A stretch of 64,000 bases of DNA from Zizania palustris (GCA_019279435.1 JAAALK010000081.1:60689318-60753317), one strand, 5' to 3'. Positions 11,867 through 24,477 are shown, counted from the stretch's first letter. A program made the numbers and translations. Notes: generated by a model not told the origin, from the sequence alone.

Positions 11867-12308
11867 TTAGTGGTTGTAAGGGGGAGCAAATGGTCTGGCA
11901 CCAGGTTTAGAAAAAGAACTAAACCAGTGTCGAGACATATGCTCAAAAGACGGAAAGCAAAAACCATCAGAAGAGTTAGGACCAATACGCCGCTCAAAGC
12001 GCGGTCCTTGGTTCTGCCTTTGGCCACGAGGTCTAGGACCGTAGCCAAAACTGCCTAGATCTCTGCCGAAACGAACACCACCATCTGGAGCACGGGCATG
12101 AAAGTCGTCTCCTCTACCACCACCTACACGATGCGGCCTGGCCTCCAGCCTCTCCCCGCGTCGAGGAACACGCAGTCTACCACCCTGTGGGTAGAACTGC
12201 TCCTGACCACCACGAGCTCTCTCTACTCTCTCAACTCGCTTCCTCCTGAAGCAAAACTCTGCAAGATTCCCGTCTCTCTGACAATACTCACAATGATAGG
12301 TGGGCTTC
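11867..12308 (-). pseudogene. Sirevirus gag of element A, C-terminal part
   Basis: This continues the gag interrupted by element G. It starts inside the second zinc knuckle (CEYCQRDGNLAEFC) and continues through an Arg/Gly-rich basic tail to a TAA at 11,869-11,867. It is an uninterrupted frame over this piece. Pol starts almost at once but in a different frame, and the bases just after the stop read TTGTGCAG. The join with 21,970 is shown by the GCTTC target duplication at 12,304-12,308 and 21,965-21,969. Confidence 0.8.
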
Positions 12309-13096
12309 TGTAACAGCCCCAGAATTTAAATAAAATAAAAATGGGGGAAATAATTTTTCTGAGTTTAAAATAAATAAATCAATTACAGAAAAGACTTAAA
12401 GAACCCAATTAAAGCAAAACAAGGAGAAATAATTCAAATTTGAAGCTGGAAAATTCATGGTGGAATCCAAAAGCCAAGAAATATTTTTGAGAATTTTTAC
12501 AAAATTTTAGCAACAGAGCTTCAAGCCTTAAGTAAATATTTGTATTTCTGGAATTAAATTTAATGGAAAAAGCATTTTAAAGCTTATTGGGCCACAACCC
12601 TGTTTCCCCCCCCCCCCTAAAGCCTTTCGGCCCGGCCCGGCCCAGTCCAGCCCCGCTCGCTGACGGGAGGGACCCGTCTATCGGTGCCGTTCCCCCCTCT
12701 CTCCTCTGCCGCGCGCCTATTCAGTCCCACCTAGCTGCCTCTCGCTCGCTCCCCTCCGCCGCTTACATCCCGAGCCCGCCTGTCGGCACGATTGCCCTCG
12801 CCTTTGCCCACTGACATGTGGGACCCACCTGTCAGATTCGTCTTCAACAATGGAAGGGGATCTCCCCCTTCCTTTCCCGACAACCCCTTGCCTTAAACCG
12901 TCACCGGCCGGCCGGATTCGCCAAACCAAGCGCAGGATTCTCTTCCCTATTCACCGGCGATCTCCTTCCACCCAAAATCGACGCGCTTTCGCCCTTTTGG
13001 AAGCTTGCCGAGGGTATGGAAACCTCACCGGAGGAAATGTGGATCTCCTCCCCGGGTTCCTCCGTTCACCTTCCAAATCCACACCGTCGGCGGTCC

Positions 13097-13106
13097 TATT
13101 TAAACC
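13097..13106 (+). promoter_or_regulatory. TATA-like element in 5' LTR of G
   Basis: TATTTAAACC, conserved at 19,160-19,169 in the 3' LTR. It lies about 790 bases into the LTR, so transcription probably starts soon after and most of the LTR is transcribed leader. Confidence 0.5.
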
Positions 13107-13910
13107 CTGGACACCACCGCAGCCAAGCCACGCCACCGGAGCCCTATTCCGCGCAAATGCGAAGGCCGCCACCCCCTTTTTCCGGTTTTTCCTCTGTTCG
13201 CACTCCGGCAAGCCCTCGCCGGTGCTCCGTGCCACTGCCGCCCTAACCGTCGCCACCTCCGGGATCTCCATCACGCGCCCTACCTCGGCATCGCCTCCGC
13301 TAGGCCAGACGACCACCGGAACGCCTTCGCCACCGCCAACCCGAGGACACCGCCGCCCTATCCTCATCGTCGACCACTGCCTCTGCCCCATCGTCATCGC
13401 CGCTGGTAAGCCTAGGCTCCCCTCGTGCCCCTCTATCCATTTTTAGCCTTAGTCGTGCCATAGGACCTCACCATCGCCTGGGATCCACCACCGTCGTGTC
13501 GCCGGAGCCGGAGAAGAAGGGTACCCAGACCCCTTCCGCGCGTGCCGTACCGGATGGGACGACAGCCATCCGATCAGATCTGGATGCTTGGTATTAATTT
13601 GTTTCGGTGGATTAATCTGGGACGTCCGATTCCGGCGAAGGGGTATCGGTGGATCCTAGCCGTCAGATTCCACTTAAAGCACCCGCACACACTCTGGTCA
13701 TTGGATCTTGATCCAACCGCTGCCACGTGCCTGGTCCACGCGCGCAGTCAACGGTTCACGGTGAACCCAGTTCACCGTGGACCTGAGACTGTTTCTGGTT
13801 TAAAATAAAATTCCGAAAATGCTTTAAACTTTAAAAATTCATATCTTGCTCAAATTAACTCCAAATTTCACCATTTCAATTCTGGAAAATTTGTATTTTT
13901 ATTATCTACA

Positions 13911-14375
13911 CTTTTATGCAATAAAAACAATATGCTTACTTGGCACAAAATAATTTTATTAATTAATCAAGAAAAGACCCCTTTAGGATTTAATTAATAT
14001 TACCTTTAAATAATTCAGAACAACCTTTAATAAATGATATATTAAATTCAGAAGACTTAATGACGTTATTCCACTATTTTAATGCAATAAAAATAGCATG
14101 TTCACTTTGCCCACTTTATTTTATTAAATAATATGGCAAAAGCCCTTTTAGGATATTTAATTAATTCATATAAAGTCCACACTTTATGAAAATGACCTAA
14201 ACACTTATATAACAACTTCAGAAGACATAATAACTTAATTTCACTCTTTCTACTTCAATAAAAACATTAAGGCTAATTTTATACCTTTTAATTCATCTCT
14301 AAAGGGAAAATAGAAATCTCCTTAGGAAAAATAATTATATCAAGTTATAAAATTCAGAAACCCCTCTAAAACTTA
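13911..14375. repeat. Three diverged tandem units of about 170 bases in the G LTR
   Basis: Units start near 13,911, 14,077 and 14,253. Each opens with a form of TGCAATAAAAACA, passes through a CCCTTTTAGGAT-like block and ends near TTCAGAAGACxTAATxAC. The same arrangement is in the 3' LTR, so the duplication is older than the insertion. Confidence 0.6.
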
Positions 14376-15903
14376 ATATTTTTTTAATAAACTCATAGAA
14401 CTTAAAAACATATCTCCTTTACTTAACCCAACAAAAACATGTATACTTGTATGATTGGTTTTTGGAATGTTTATTGAATGTGGTGTTTACTTTTCCGTAT
14501 CGAGAAGACTACTACGTCGTCGACGATCCGAAGTCTTACCCCGAGGTTCCACCTTCACCATTCGCGGATCAAGGCAAATCATCGAACCCTCCTGTGGAAA
14601 TAGTTGATCATCATTGAGCCCAGTTTTTCTTAACTATCGCTATAACTCATAGGATAATATTGCATTAGTCAAACATCAAGCTCTACGCTTGTATTTATTA
14701 GATCCCCGTCCTTGTGTGCAAACCCATGCCATGCTTATTGAGCCTTAACTCCTTGTCACTCTACAAATATTATATTAGCTAGTGCCCAATGTACCGGCAC
14801 AACTGCTATTGGATAAAAAGAATGAGTCGTAGATAGATGGATTCTGTTATATGAATTTCCCCGTTATTCTTGTTTCTGGACTCTGTTGGAGTTGGCTATG
14901 TTATAAGTATGGTGGGTTCCGGGTGCAAGCTCGGGAATTGGTTGGTCGCACCCGGGGCACTATAAGGACCGGTCTGTGGGATCCGTTGCAAAGCACTTCC
15001 GTACTAACCACAAGTCTAGTGGGTAAGTCCTAACTGGAGGTTTGGATCGTACCAACTTGGAACACCATAGTGGAGGGGTACAAGGGGCAAGCCTGCGGGC
15101 GACTTGTACCGACGTGGCTCAAGGGGGGGATAAGGCGTGGCCCGAAGTGACTGGGAAACCTTACGAAACCTATAAGAGGGTGTTATCGAATTGGTGCGTT
15201 CCATGCTGAAGGTTTTGGCACGAGCTTCTCGTGACAGGAGTCATTTAACACACTGTGGTGTGTGGGAAATGAGTGCCTTGTGGGTACAGTAGTACACCTC
15301 TGATCAGAGTTATAAATCATTTCGAAAAGCCGAGCCCACGGTCAAGGGCGGGTTGTGTGACCTCTCGCAGATAGTTTACTGTTATGTGCATGTTTGTGTT
15401 ATTCATGGCATGTAAGGACTGTTGAGCGAGGGTGGGCTGACTGTACCCCTCGAGGTAGAAGATGATGAAAGATGATGCATAACTCATGTTTACGTTTCCA
15501 CAATAATAACTTGATTACATTAATTGCTTTACAAATTGTGCTTTTCCTCAAAAGTAAGCCACTACCTTCCTTGTTATTACCTTGCATTATGATTGCATTC
15601 GGTGGCTTGCTGAGTACGATTGTACTCACCCCCATTGACATACACCACCAGAGGTCGTCTACTATGAGGAGGGCGAAGGTCTGGAGTAGCGACCCAGTCA
15701 AGGCACGAGACTGGAAGAAGACGTTCATCTAGAGGATTTATTTTCTTAGTTTCTCTTTATTTAACTCTTTTGTATTAATATGGTCTACGAACCATGATTG
15801 ATTGGCGTATTGTACGCAGTCGTGTGATGAACGTCTTGTATTTATTGATTTTCTATGGAATTTCAATAAATTCCCGGTTTTATTAAATCGGGGCGTGACA
15901 AGA

Positions 15904-15916
15904 TGGTATCAGAGCC
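15904..15916 (+). promoter_or_regulatory. Primer binding site of element G
   Basis: TGGTATCAGAGCC, three bases after the LTR end, complementary to the 3' end of initiator tRNA-Met. It has no mismatch with the expected sequence. Confidence 0.88.
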
Positions 15917-16037
15917 GACTTGACTGTAGGAAGCCAAACAGACCTATCCCTAGGACTTATATTAACCATATTTTCTCACAAAATTACTTATCCTCTCATC
16001 TTCCGTGGTTTTCACAAAAATTTCCTCTCTTTTGTAG

Positions 16038-16855
16038 ATGCCGGTCCATACCATGAGTGGAACTCTCCGTGACGAGGCTGGATTCGTCCGCGAGCTTCAC
16101 AGACTCATCGACTTCCTCGGGTTCGTCCATGAGCCCACGTTCCATGGGATCTTTCTCGATGCGAACGAGAGCTACTGCGAGGTCACGATCGTCATCCGCC
16201 CCTCCCCCATGCAGCCTCCCTTCTACACCCATGAGTCGGAGGACCCTCCTTCGTGGTGGCCAGCCAGCGCGCCGCTCTTCAGGCCCTCGCTGAGCTCAGA
16301 TTGGTGTACGACCGCTAGCTCTGTGACACCATCTACCACTTCATGCCCATGCGCACACCGGGGAGTCACCGCAGCATGTACATCAGCTCCCTCACCCAGC
16401 ACAATTCTGCCATCGCCCGCACCATGAGACTCTTGGAGGCTATGGACAATCTTCACACAGAGGCCATCCTCGACGCTGATAGCCAGCACGACACCATCGA
16501 CTACTATCGCCACTCGTCGGAGAACCTGAACCACGAGAACGCCGACCTTCGTCGCCAGGTGCAACAGAACCATCATCTGATCACCGAGGTGGAGGAGTTG
16601 AGGCGTCAGAACGAGCTTCTACGCCAAGGCGCCATCGTCACCGCACACCTTCACCATCAGCTTAAGGAACTAAAGAAGGATCTCGAGGAGGTCACCCCTC
16701 TTCTGCCTCGCAAGCGGAAATCGCTTCAGTTTCCCACAGTGAAGCCCAAGAGGATTTCTCGCAGCGCACCACCAGCTGGACCATCCATCTCCACCACCCC
16801 TGCACCGACCACCTCCATCGAGCCCGTGATCGAGTCATCCCCCGAGCTTCCTTAG
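16038..16855 (+). pseudogene. Extra coiled-coil frame upstream of gag in element G
   Basis: An ATG at 16,038 begins MPVHTMSGTLRDEAGF. After about 70 codons the frame shifts near 16,250 and continues through one TAG (about 16,317) to a long second half ending at 16,855. Together about 270 codons. The second half is rich in Glu, Leu, Arg and Gln in heptad style (for example EVEELRRQNELLRQ), so it is a likely coiled coil, and it ends in a Pro/Ser/Thr-rich tail with a basic patch KRKSLQF. I do not recognise the protein. Extra frames before gag have been described in some grass gypsy elements, from memory. It might help assembly or RNA binding; this is a guess. Its order (primer site, this frame, gag) suggests it belongs to the element. 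Confidence 0.6.
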
Positions 16856-17062
16856 ACGTAGATTACGGTTGTTTGTTTCTTTTGTTTGTTTATTTGTAGT
16901 GCCACTCATGTCAGAATAGAAGACATGAGTGTAGACTTTAAATAATAAGAGATCAAAATAAAAGATGTAAGCATCTAGGTCTAATATTCATTTTGAGCAA
17001 TAAAATCAATATCAGTTCCCCTTAAATTTTGGCACCTTCTTTCTGAACCCTTCAACTTTAGG

Positions 17063-18307
17063 ATGGCCAACGACCAAGGATCTGAAGCCCCGCGCGATGG
17101 AAACACCTCGGGCAACCTGCCTCAGTGGGGAGCAACTGGCCAATGGCAGGCCCCTGTTGCCAATCACCCCACACTAGCGGAGGTGATGGCAAACCAAAAC
17201 CAGCTGATTACCTCTCTACTTGCTCAGATGCAACATCAGCAAAACCAGATGCAAGAGCAGCAGGCACAGTTGTTTCGTCTCCATCAACATCAGCCCGAGC
17301 CTCCTCTCTGCCCCGCCGTCCATGCTCCGGCACCAGTCTCTCAACTCTCAGAGTTTCTGCGTGTCCGGCCCACAACTTTCTCTAGCACCACCAACCCAAT
17401 GGAGGCAGGAGACTAGCTGAGGACCATCGGCAAGAAGCTAGACCTTCTTCCATGTTCCGAGCAGGAGCGAGTGGCCTTCACCGCTCACCAGCTCCAAGGA
17501 CCCGCCGCGGAGTGGTGGGACAATCTCCGTGAGACTCAGCCTGAGGGCCATGAAATTTCATGGGCTGAGTTCACCACTGCTTTCTAAGCCGCCCACATTC
17601 CGGATGGCGTGGTAGCCCAAAAGCAGCAGGAATTCCGGGACCTGCATCAAGGAAGCAGGACCGTTACGGAATACCTGCACGAATTCAACCGGTTGGCCTG
17701 TTATGCACTGGAGGAAGTGCGCACGGATGCCACCCGCCAAGATAAGTTTCTTCGGGGACTGGAGGACGAGCTCTCCCTTCAGTTGGTCTCCGGGGATTTC
17801 GCCAATTTTCAGAAATTGGTGAACAAAGCCATCATTCAGGAAACCGAACAAAACAAGGTGGACCTGAAGAAGCGAAGGATGATCGCCTACCGCCAGCAGC
17901 AAGTGATGGTGTCGAAGCCACGCCCGGTGATCACGCCTCAAGCCCCAACCACTACCGAGCCACGAACCACCCTTGGATGGCCAACCTCAAGCATCCCACC
18001 CCAAGCACCGCCAGCCGGAAAAGCTCCCGTGCAAGCCGCCGAATACAAGAGGGACATGCACAGCAACCCGATTGTGTGCTTCAACTGTCGCCAAGAAGGC
18101 CACTTCTCCAACATGTGCCCCTACCCCAAGCAGGCCCCATCTTTCGTTCCAAACCCGATGGGACGTGCTCAAGTTCATCACATCTCCGTCCAAGCAGACC
18201 AAGGTACGACCGAAGACACTCCCTATTTGGTCTCAACTAACCCATATCCGAAGGTCACTTTGCCTACTTCTGATGTAACCCCTCCTCCTAATGTGGACCA
18301 ACCGTAG
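17063..18307 (+). pseudogene. Ty3/gypsy gag of element G
   Basis: ATG at 17,063 (MANDQGSEAPRDG). A Gln-rich segment is followed by the retrotransposon gag core (GPAAEWWDNLRETQPEG, then VTEYLHEFNRLACYA and FLRGLEDELSLQL) and one CCHC zinc knuckle CFNCRQEGHFSNMC near 18,078. The capsid core and knuckle assemble particles and bind RNA. The 414-codon frame is complete except for two stops, TAG at 17,414 and TAA at 17,585. Instead of a protease the frame ends at 18,307. The sequence then reads straight into GAATCTCGAGGACGAGATTC, which looks like the extreme end of a chromovirus pol, and the polypurine tract. So pol was removed between the knuckle and the last codons. Confidence 0.85.
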
Positions 18308-18368
18308 AACCCCGTCCCCTAGTTTCCCCGAGGTTCGCTTCGAATCTCGAGGACGAGATTCTTTGTAA

Positions 18369-18382
18369 GGGGGATAGGATTG
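18369..18382 (+). promoter_or_regulatory. Polypurine tract of element G
   Basis: AAGGGGGATAGGAT, directly before the TGTAACAG start of the 3' LTR. Expected primer for plus-strand synthesis. Confidence 0.85.
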
Positions 18383-21300
18383 TAACAGCCCCAGAATTTA
18401 AATAAAATAAAAATGGGGGAAATATTTTTTCTGAGTTTAAAATAAATAAATCAATTACAAAAAAGACTTAACGAACCCTATTAAAGCAAAACAGGGAGAA
18501 ATAATTAAAATTTGAAGCTGGAAAATTTATGGTGGGATCCAGAAGCCAAGAAATATTTTTGAGAATTTTTACAAAATTTTAGCAATAGAGCTTCAAGCCT
18601 TAAGCAAATATTTGTATTTCTAGAATTAAATTTAATGGAAAAAAGCATTTTAAAGCTTATTGGGCCACAACCCTGTTTCCCCCCCTAAAGCCTTTCGGCC
18701 CGGCCCAGTCCAGCCCTGCTCACTGACAGGAGGGACCCGCCTGTCGGCGCCGTTCCCCCCTCTCTCCTCTACCGCGCGCCCGTTCGATCCCACCTAGCAG
18801 CCTCCCGCTCGCTCCCCTCCGCCGCTTACATCCCGGGCCCGCCTATCGGCACGATTGCCCTCGCCTTTGCCCACTGACATGTGGGACCCACCTATTAGAT
18901 TCGTCTTCAACAATGGAAGGGGATCACCCCCTTCCTTTCCCGACGACCCCTTGCCTTAAACCGTCATCGGCCGGCCGGATTCGCCAAACCGAGCGCAGGA
19001 TTCTCTTCCCTATTCACCGGCGATCTCCTTTCGTCCAAAATCGACACGCTTTCACCCTTTTGGAAGCTTGCCGAGGGTATGGAAACCTCACCGGAGGAAA
19101 TGTGGATCTCCTCCCCAGGTTCCTCCATTCACCTTCCAAATCCACACCGCCGGCGGTCCTATTTAAACCCTGGACACCACCGCAGCCAAGCCACGCCACC
19201 AGAGCCCTATTCCGCGCAAACCCGAAGGCCGCCACCCCCTTTTTTCCGGTTTTTCCTCTGTTCGCACTCCGGCAAGCCCTCGCTGGTGCTTCGTGCCACC
19301 ACCGTCCTAACCGTCACCACCTCCGGGATCTCCATCACGCGCCCTACCTCGGCATCGCCTCCGCTAGGCCAGACGACCGCCGGAACACCATCGCCACCGC
19401 CAACCCGAGGACACCGCCACCCTCTCCTCATCGTCGACCACCACCTCTGCCCCATCATCGTCGCCGCTGGTAAGCCTAGGCTCCCCTTGTGCCCCTCTAT
19501 CCATTTTTAGCCTTAGTCATGCCATAGGACCTCACCATCGCCTGGGATCCGCCGCCGTCGTGTCGCCAGAGCCAGAGAAGAAGGGTACCCAGACCCCTTC
19601 CACGCGTGCCATGCCGGATGGGACGACAGCCGTCCGATCAGATCTGGATGCTTGGTATTAATTCGTTTCGGTGGATTAATCTGGGACGTCCGATTCCGGC
19701 GAAGGGGTATCGGTGGATCCTAGCCGTCGGATTCCACTTAAAGCACCCGCACGCGCTTTGGCCGTTGGATCTTGATCCAACCGCTACCACGTGCCTGGTC
19801 CACGCGCGCAGTCAACGGTTCATGGTGAACCTAGTTCACCGTGGACCAGAGACTGTTTCTGGTTTAAAATAAAATTCAGAAAATGCTTTAAACTTTAAAA
19901 ATTCATATCTTGCTCAAATTAACTCCAAATTTCACCATTTCAATTCTGGAAAATTTGTCTTTTTATTATCTACACTTTTATGCAATAAAAACAATATGCT
20001 TACTTGGCACAAAATAATTTTATTAATTAATCAAGAAAAGACCCCTTTAGGATTTAATTAATATTACCTTTAAATAATTCAGAACAACCTTTAATAAAGG
20101 ATATATTAAATTCAGAAGACTTAATGACTTTATTCCACTGTTTTAATGCAATAAAAATAGCATGTTCACTTTGCCCACTTTATTTTATTAAATAATATGG
20201 CAAAAGCCCTTTTAGGATATTTAATTAATTCATATAAAGTCCACACTTTATGAAAATGACCTAAACACTTATATAACAACTTCAGAAGACATAATAACTT
20301 AATTTCACTCTTTCTACTTCAATAAAAACATTAAGGCTAATTTTATACCTTTTAATTCATCTCTAAAGGGAAAATAGAAATCCCCTTAGGAAAAATAATT
20401 ATATCAAGTTATAAAATTCAGAAACCCCTCTAAAACTTAATATTTTTTTAATAAACTCATAGAACTTAAAAACATATCTCCTTTACTTAACCCAACAAAA
20501 ACATGTATACTTGTATGATTGGTTTTTGGAATGTTTATTGAATGTGGTGTTTACTTTTCCGTATCGAGAAGACTACTACGTCGTCGATGATCCGGAGTCT
20601 TACCCCGAGGTTCCACCATCACCATTCGCGGATCAAGGCAAGTCATCGAACCCTCCTGTGGAAATAGTTGATCATCATTGAGCCCAGTTTTTCTTAACTA
20701 TCGCTATAACTCATAGGATAATATTGCATTAGTCAAACATCAAGCCCTACGCGTGTATTTATTAGATCCCCATCCTTGTGTGCAAACCCAAGCCATGCTT
20801 ATTGAGCCTTAACTCCTTGTCACTCTACAAATATTATATTAGCTAGTGCCCAATGTACCGGCACAACTGCTATAGGATAAAAAGAATGAGTCGTAGATAG
20901 ATGGATTCTGTTATATGAATTTCCCTATTATTCTTGTCTCTAGACTCTGTTGGAGTTGGCTATGTTATAAGTATGGTGGGTTCCGGGTGCAAGCTCGGGA
21001 ACTGGTTGGTCACACCCGGGGCACTATAAGGATCAGTCTGCGGGATCCGTTGCAAAGCACTTCCGTACTAACCACAAGTCTAGTGGGTAAGTCCTAACTG
21101 GAGGTATGGATCGTACTAACTTGGAACACCATAGTGGAGGGGTACAAGGGGCAAGCCTGTAGGCGACTTGTACCGACGTGGCTCAACGAGGGGATAAGGC
21201 GTGGCTCGAAGTGACTGGGAAACCTTACAAAACCTATAAGAGGGTGTTATCGAATTAGTGCGTTCCATGCTGAAGGTTTTGGCACGAGCTTCTCATGACA

Positions 21301-21964
21301 GGAGTCATTTAACACACTGTGGTGTGCGGGAAATGAGTGCCTTGTGGGTACAGTAGTACACCTCTGATCAGAGTTATAAATCTTTTCAAAAAGTCGAGCC
21401 CACGGTCAAGGGCGGGTTGCGTGACCTCTCGCAGTTAGTTTACTGTTATGTGCATGTTTGTGTTATTCATTGCATGTAAGGACTGTTGAGCGAGGGTGGG
21501 CTGACTGTACCCCTCGAGGTAGAAGATGATGAAAGATGATGCATAACTCATGTTTACTTTTCCACAATAATAACTTGATTACATTAATTGCTTTACAAAT
21601 TGTGCTTTTCCTCAAAAGTAAGCCACTACCTTCCTTGTTATTACCTTGCATTATGATTGCATTCAGTGGCTTGCTGAGTATGATTGTACTCACCCCCGTT
21701 GACTTACACCACTAGAGGTCGTCTACTACGAGGAGGGCGAAGGTCTGGAGTAGCGACCCAGTCAAGGCACGAGACTGGAAGAAGACGTTCATCTAGAGGA
21801 TTTATTTTCTTAGTTTCTCTTTATTTAACTCTTTTGTATTAATATGGTCTACGAACCATGATTGATTGGCGTATTGTACGCAGTCGTGTGATGAACGTCT
21901 TGTATTTATTGATTTTCTATGGAATTTCAATAAATTACCGGTTTTATTAAATCGGGGCGTGACA
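18383..21964 (+). repeat. 3' LTR of gypsy element G
   Basis: 3,582 bases, TGTAACAGCCCC to GGGGCGTGACA, followed by the second GCTTC target duplicate at 21,965-21,969. It is collinear with the 5' LTR, with small length changes such as a shorter C run and a shorter CCGGCCCGG repeat near 18,690. Confidence 0.9.
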
Positions 21965-21969
21965 GCTTC

Positions 21970-24250
21970 TTGGGATGTGGTTGAGGCTTGGGATTCTTGG
22001 GCTTAGTGGTGTTTGGTGTAGTCTTATTGGGTTGAGAGGGTCCAGGAAGAGAGTCTAGAGAAGTGTGGAGGTGTTTGGGCTTTGGAACCCAGATGGGCTT
22101 CTTGGGTGGAGCTTTGGGCTATTCTTGGATTACTCCATCCTTGGGCTGACTAGCCTGGAAAGACTCAGTGAAGTGAGTCTTGGGATATCACTGCTCAGGA
22201 GTCATTTTACTCCACTCCACTGTCCGACTAATGGCACTCTCAAAGTCAGCCTTGGTGTAGGTGTAACCTACCCCCAACCCATCCTGCCTCTTGAACTGCT
22301 GAATCATCATGCCGAGCTGTGGCTCGTTGGCACTGATCCACCTCAGGATAGAACGGAGGTAAAAGTTCTCATTCTGAGAATCAGCTAGCTCCTCTCTCAA
22401 GGAAGCTAGTACCTCCACCTGAGACAAGCAGGTCTCACACTCGCTATATACCTGGACAGACTTCTTGGCTTTTAGCTTAATCAACTCCAGTCTAAGAGAC
22501 AAGCAGTTCTCACAGACAGTGGGTGGAACTGACAGTGTCTCAAGCTCTAGCCTAGTCTGCGCTAGCTCAGCTCTCACTCTCTCCAAATCACCCAGATGCT
22601 CATCGCCCTTGGCTTTCATCTTAGCTAAACTAGCAAGATGCGATGGGCAATCAGAACAAGGCGCGACGACAGTGGCTTTAGCATCTTTTAACTCCAGATG
22701 AGTGCTTTCAAGCTCAGTGGCCAAAGCGCCCTCTCATCAACCCTTTCTGTGTACCTTGACTTCAGAGTCGACAGGTCACATAGAAGCACCTCACACTTTG
22801 GGCACTCACTGCTATCACCCAAGCAAGGGGAAGAAGATAGACTCTCAATTCTGCCGTTGGCCACGGCAAGCTCACTCTCTAACTCATCTATCCTCTTCTT
22901 AGCCCCCCTAAGCAGTTTTTCCCGATATTTTAACTCCTGACGATTGCTCTCAAGTAAATCAACAATTTCACATTCATAAGATGATACCTTTTCGTTGTCG
23001 TCGTCGTCGGAGTCATCGAAGGAGCCCTTCTCTTCCTTATCCCCAAGAGCCATTGAGTAGAAGCTCTTGCGGGATCTTCGGCGCTGATGTGAGCGGCTCT
23101 TCGGTCTGTCCGCGAAGGCCATGAAGCAAAGACCCGCCGGATCGTCCTTGTCCTTCCCCTTCCTGATGACGATCTCCTCATCACTTGACCTCGATGAAGA
23201 GGAAGAATACGTGGACCGCTTGGAGTAGCTCTTCTCCATCTCGGCGAAGAAGGCCTTGTCGCGCTTCTTGTTCTCTCGCCGGTAGTCCTTCAGGGCTTTT
23301 CTGAAGAATCTGGTCTTTGGCTTGCCCTTGTTGAAGGAGGAGCTGTCGTGCTTGCCGGAGTCGTGGAAGCCACCACCGGTGCCCTTCTTGTGTCCATTGC
23401 ACTTGGGGCAGTCGGCGATGAAGTGTCCTGGGTCACCACACTCAAAACACCCGGATTTCGTGCCGTGTCTTTTGAACATCCTTTTGTCATAAACATGACG
23501 CACCCGGTTGTAAAAAGACACAAATCATCATCTCCCAAAGACTCAAGCTTGTCCTCAATGATAGACATCAAAGAGAACCCAGCACAGCTCACAGAAGAGG
23601 GATCAACAGAAGATGTAGCAAGGGCTAGAGACTTTGATCCTGAGCCAGTGAGATTTGATCTCAATTGGATATCAACCTCAGTGGCCTTCAGCTTGCTAAA
23701 CAGTTCAGAAATGGTCAAGGTATCATAAGATGTGCTCTCAATGATAGAGGATACCTCGATTTCCGAGATCTTTGGGTCCAAGGTATGGAGAACCTTGAGC
23801 GCCTGCTCATGATCTGAGACTAACTGAACATCCTCAGCCTTATTGTCCCGAAGCTTGTTTATGATCGATTGAAAACGACCAAACAACGCTTCAACAGATT
23901 CACCCGGCTTTTGTGTGAAGTTCTCATATTCACGCCGGTAGGTCTGATAGAGCCGAGCCTTGACTTGGGCTGTCCCCTCATGGTGTGCCTTGAGGGTAGC
24001 CCAGATCTCTCTTGCAGTGGAGAGATGGCTCACACGCTCAAACTCAGTGGGACCTAAACCAGAAAACAAAATGTTCACAACTTTACTATTGTTCAGATGC
24101 TGGGCAATGATACCAGGAGTATCATGCTCAGCAACTGGCGATATGACAAACGAAGCGTGAACGCAAATGTCCCAGATGTCCGGGCTTTGGCTCATGAGAT
24201 AGGCTCGCATGCGAGTCTTCCAATAATTATAGCCATAAGCTTCCAACACC
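21970..24250 (-). pseudogene. Sirevirus gag of element A, N-terminal and central part
   Basis: The gag lacks its first codons: near 24,243 LTR sequence is fused to the codons for EAYGYNYWKTRMRAYLMSQ. Then come the capsid-like region (ILFSGLGPTEFERVSHLST and VEALFGRFQSIINKLRDN), the first zinc knuckle CFECGDPGHFIADC near 23,440, a Lys/Ser-rich and acidic stretch, and a long coiled coil with paired cysteines (CENCLSLRLELIKLKAK). Frameshifts lie near 23,515 and 22,720, and a stop near 22,186 follows SKMTPEQ. The rest of the gag is at 12,308-11,867, beyond element G. It would have formed particles and bound RNA. Confidence 0.85.
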
Positions 24251-24477
24251 CAACGCACCTCAAAAGACTAAGCAGCAAAGCAGATCACCAAAGCCTAAAA
24301 GTATCTAGCCTAGAAACGACCAGTGTCCTAAACAGAGAAACACCAATACAATGCAAATAGGCAGATAAGCAAAATATTCAAAACATGACAGATCAAACTT
24401 CTCAGCAAATGATCTAAGTGCACATAGTATGAGATGAGAAGTTACTGTTCAAAATTTTTCTCCTGTTCGATACTTGG

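Larger units (their letters stand above)
12309..15900 (+). repeat. 5' LTR of gypsy element G
   Basis: 3,592 bases, from TGTAACAGCCCC to GGGGCGTGACA. It is GC-rich between about 12,600 and 13,800, then strongly AT-rich between 13,800 and 14,450, where three diverged units of about 170 bases follow one another. A TATA-like TATTTAAACC is at 13,097 and a GTAAG splice-donor-like site at 13,406. The 3' LTR is 3,582 bases and similar along its whole length; the first 110 bases show four substitutions by eye. Several open frames here are chance products of GC-rich DNA and lie partly upstream of the promoter. Confidence 0.9.
12309..21964 (+). mobile_element. Gag-only Ty3/gypsy element G with 3.6-kb LTRs
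   Basis: Complete by structure: 5' LTR 12,309-15,900, primer site 15,904-15,916, two reading frames, polypurine tract 18,369-18,382, 3' LTR 18,383-21,964, and a perfect five-base target duplication GCTTC on both sides. The internal region is only about 2.5 kb and holds gag plus an extra upstream frame. There is no protease, reverse transcriptase, RNase H or integrase. The LTR ends (TGTAACAGCCCC and GGGGCGTGACA) and the gag type suggest a chromovirus (Del/Tekay-like) origin; that lineage name is an inference. It sits in the gag of element A near the second zinc knuckle. It must have been mobilised in trans by a pol-bearing relative. Confidence 0.88.

Noticed and set aside
12850..13446. 198-codon open frame in the 5' LTR of G, repeated at 18,913-19,473
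   Set aside because: It occurs in both LTRs, starts upstream of the likely TATA box, overlaps other open frames in the same GC-rich block, and shows no domain. Composition gives long frames here.
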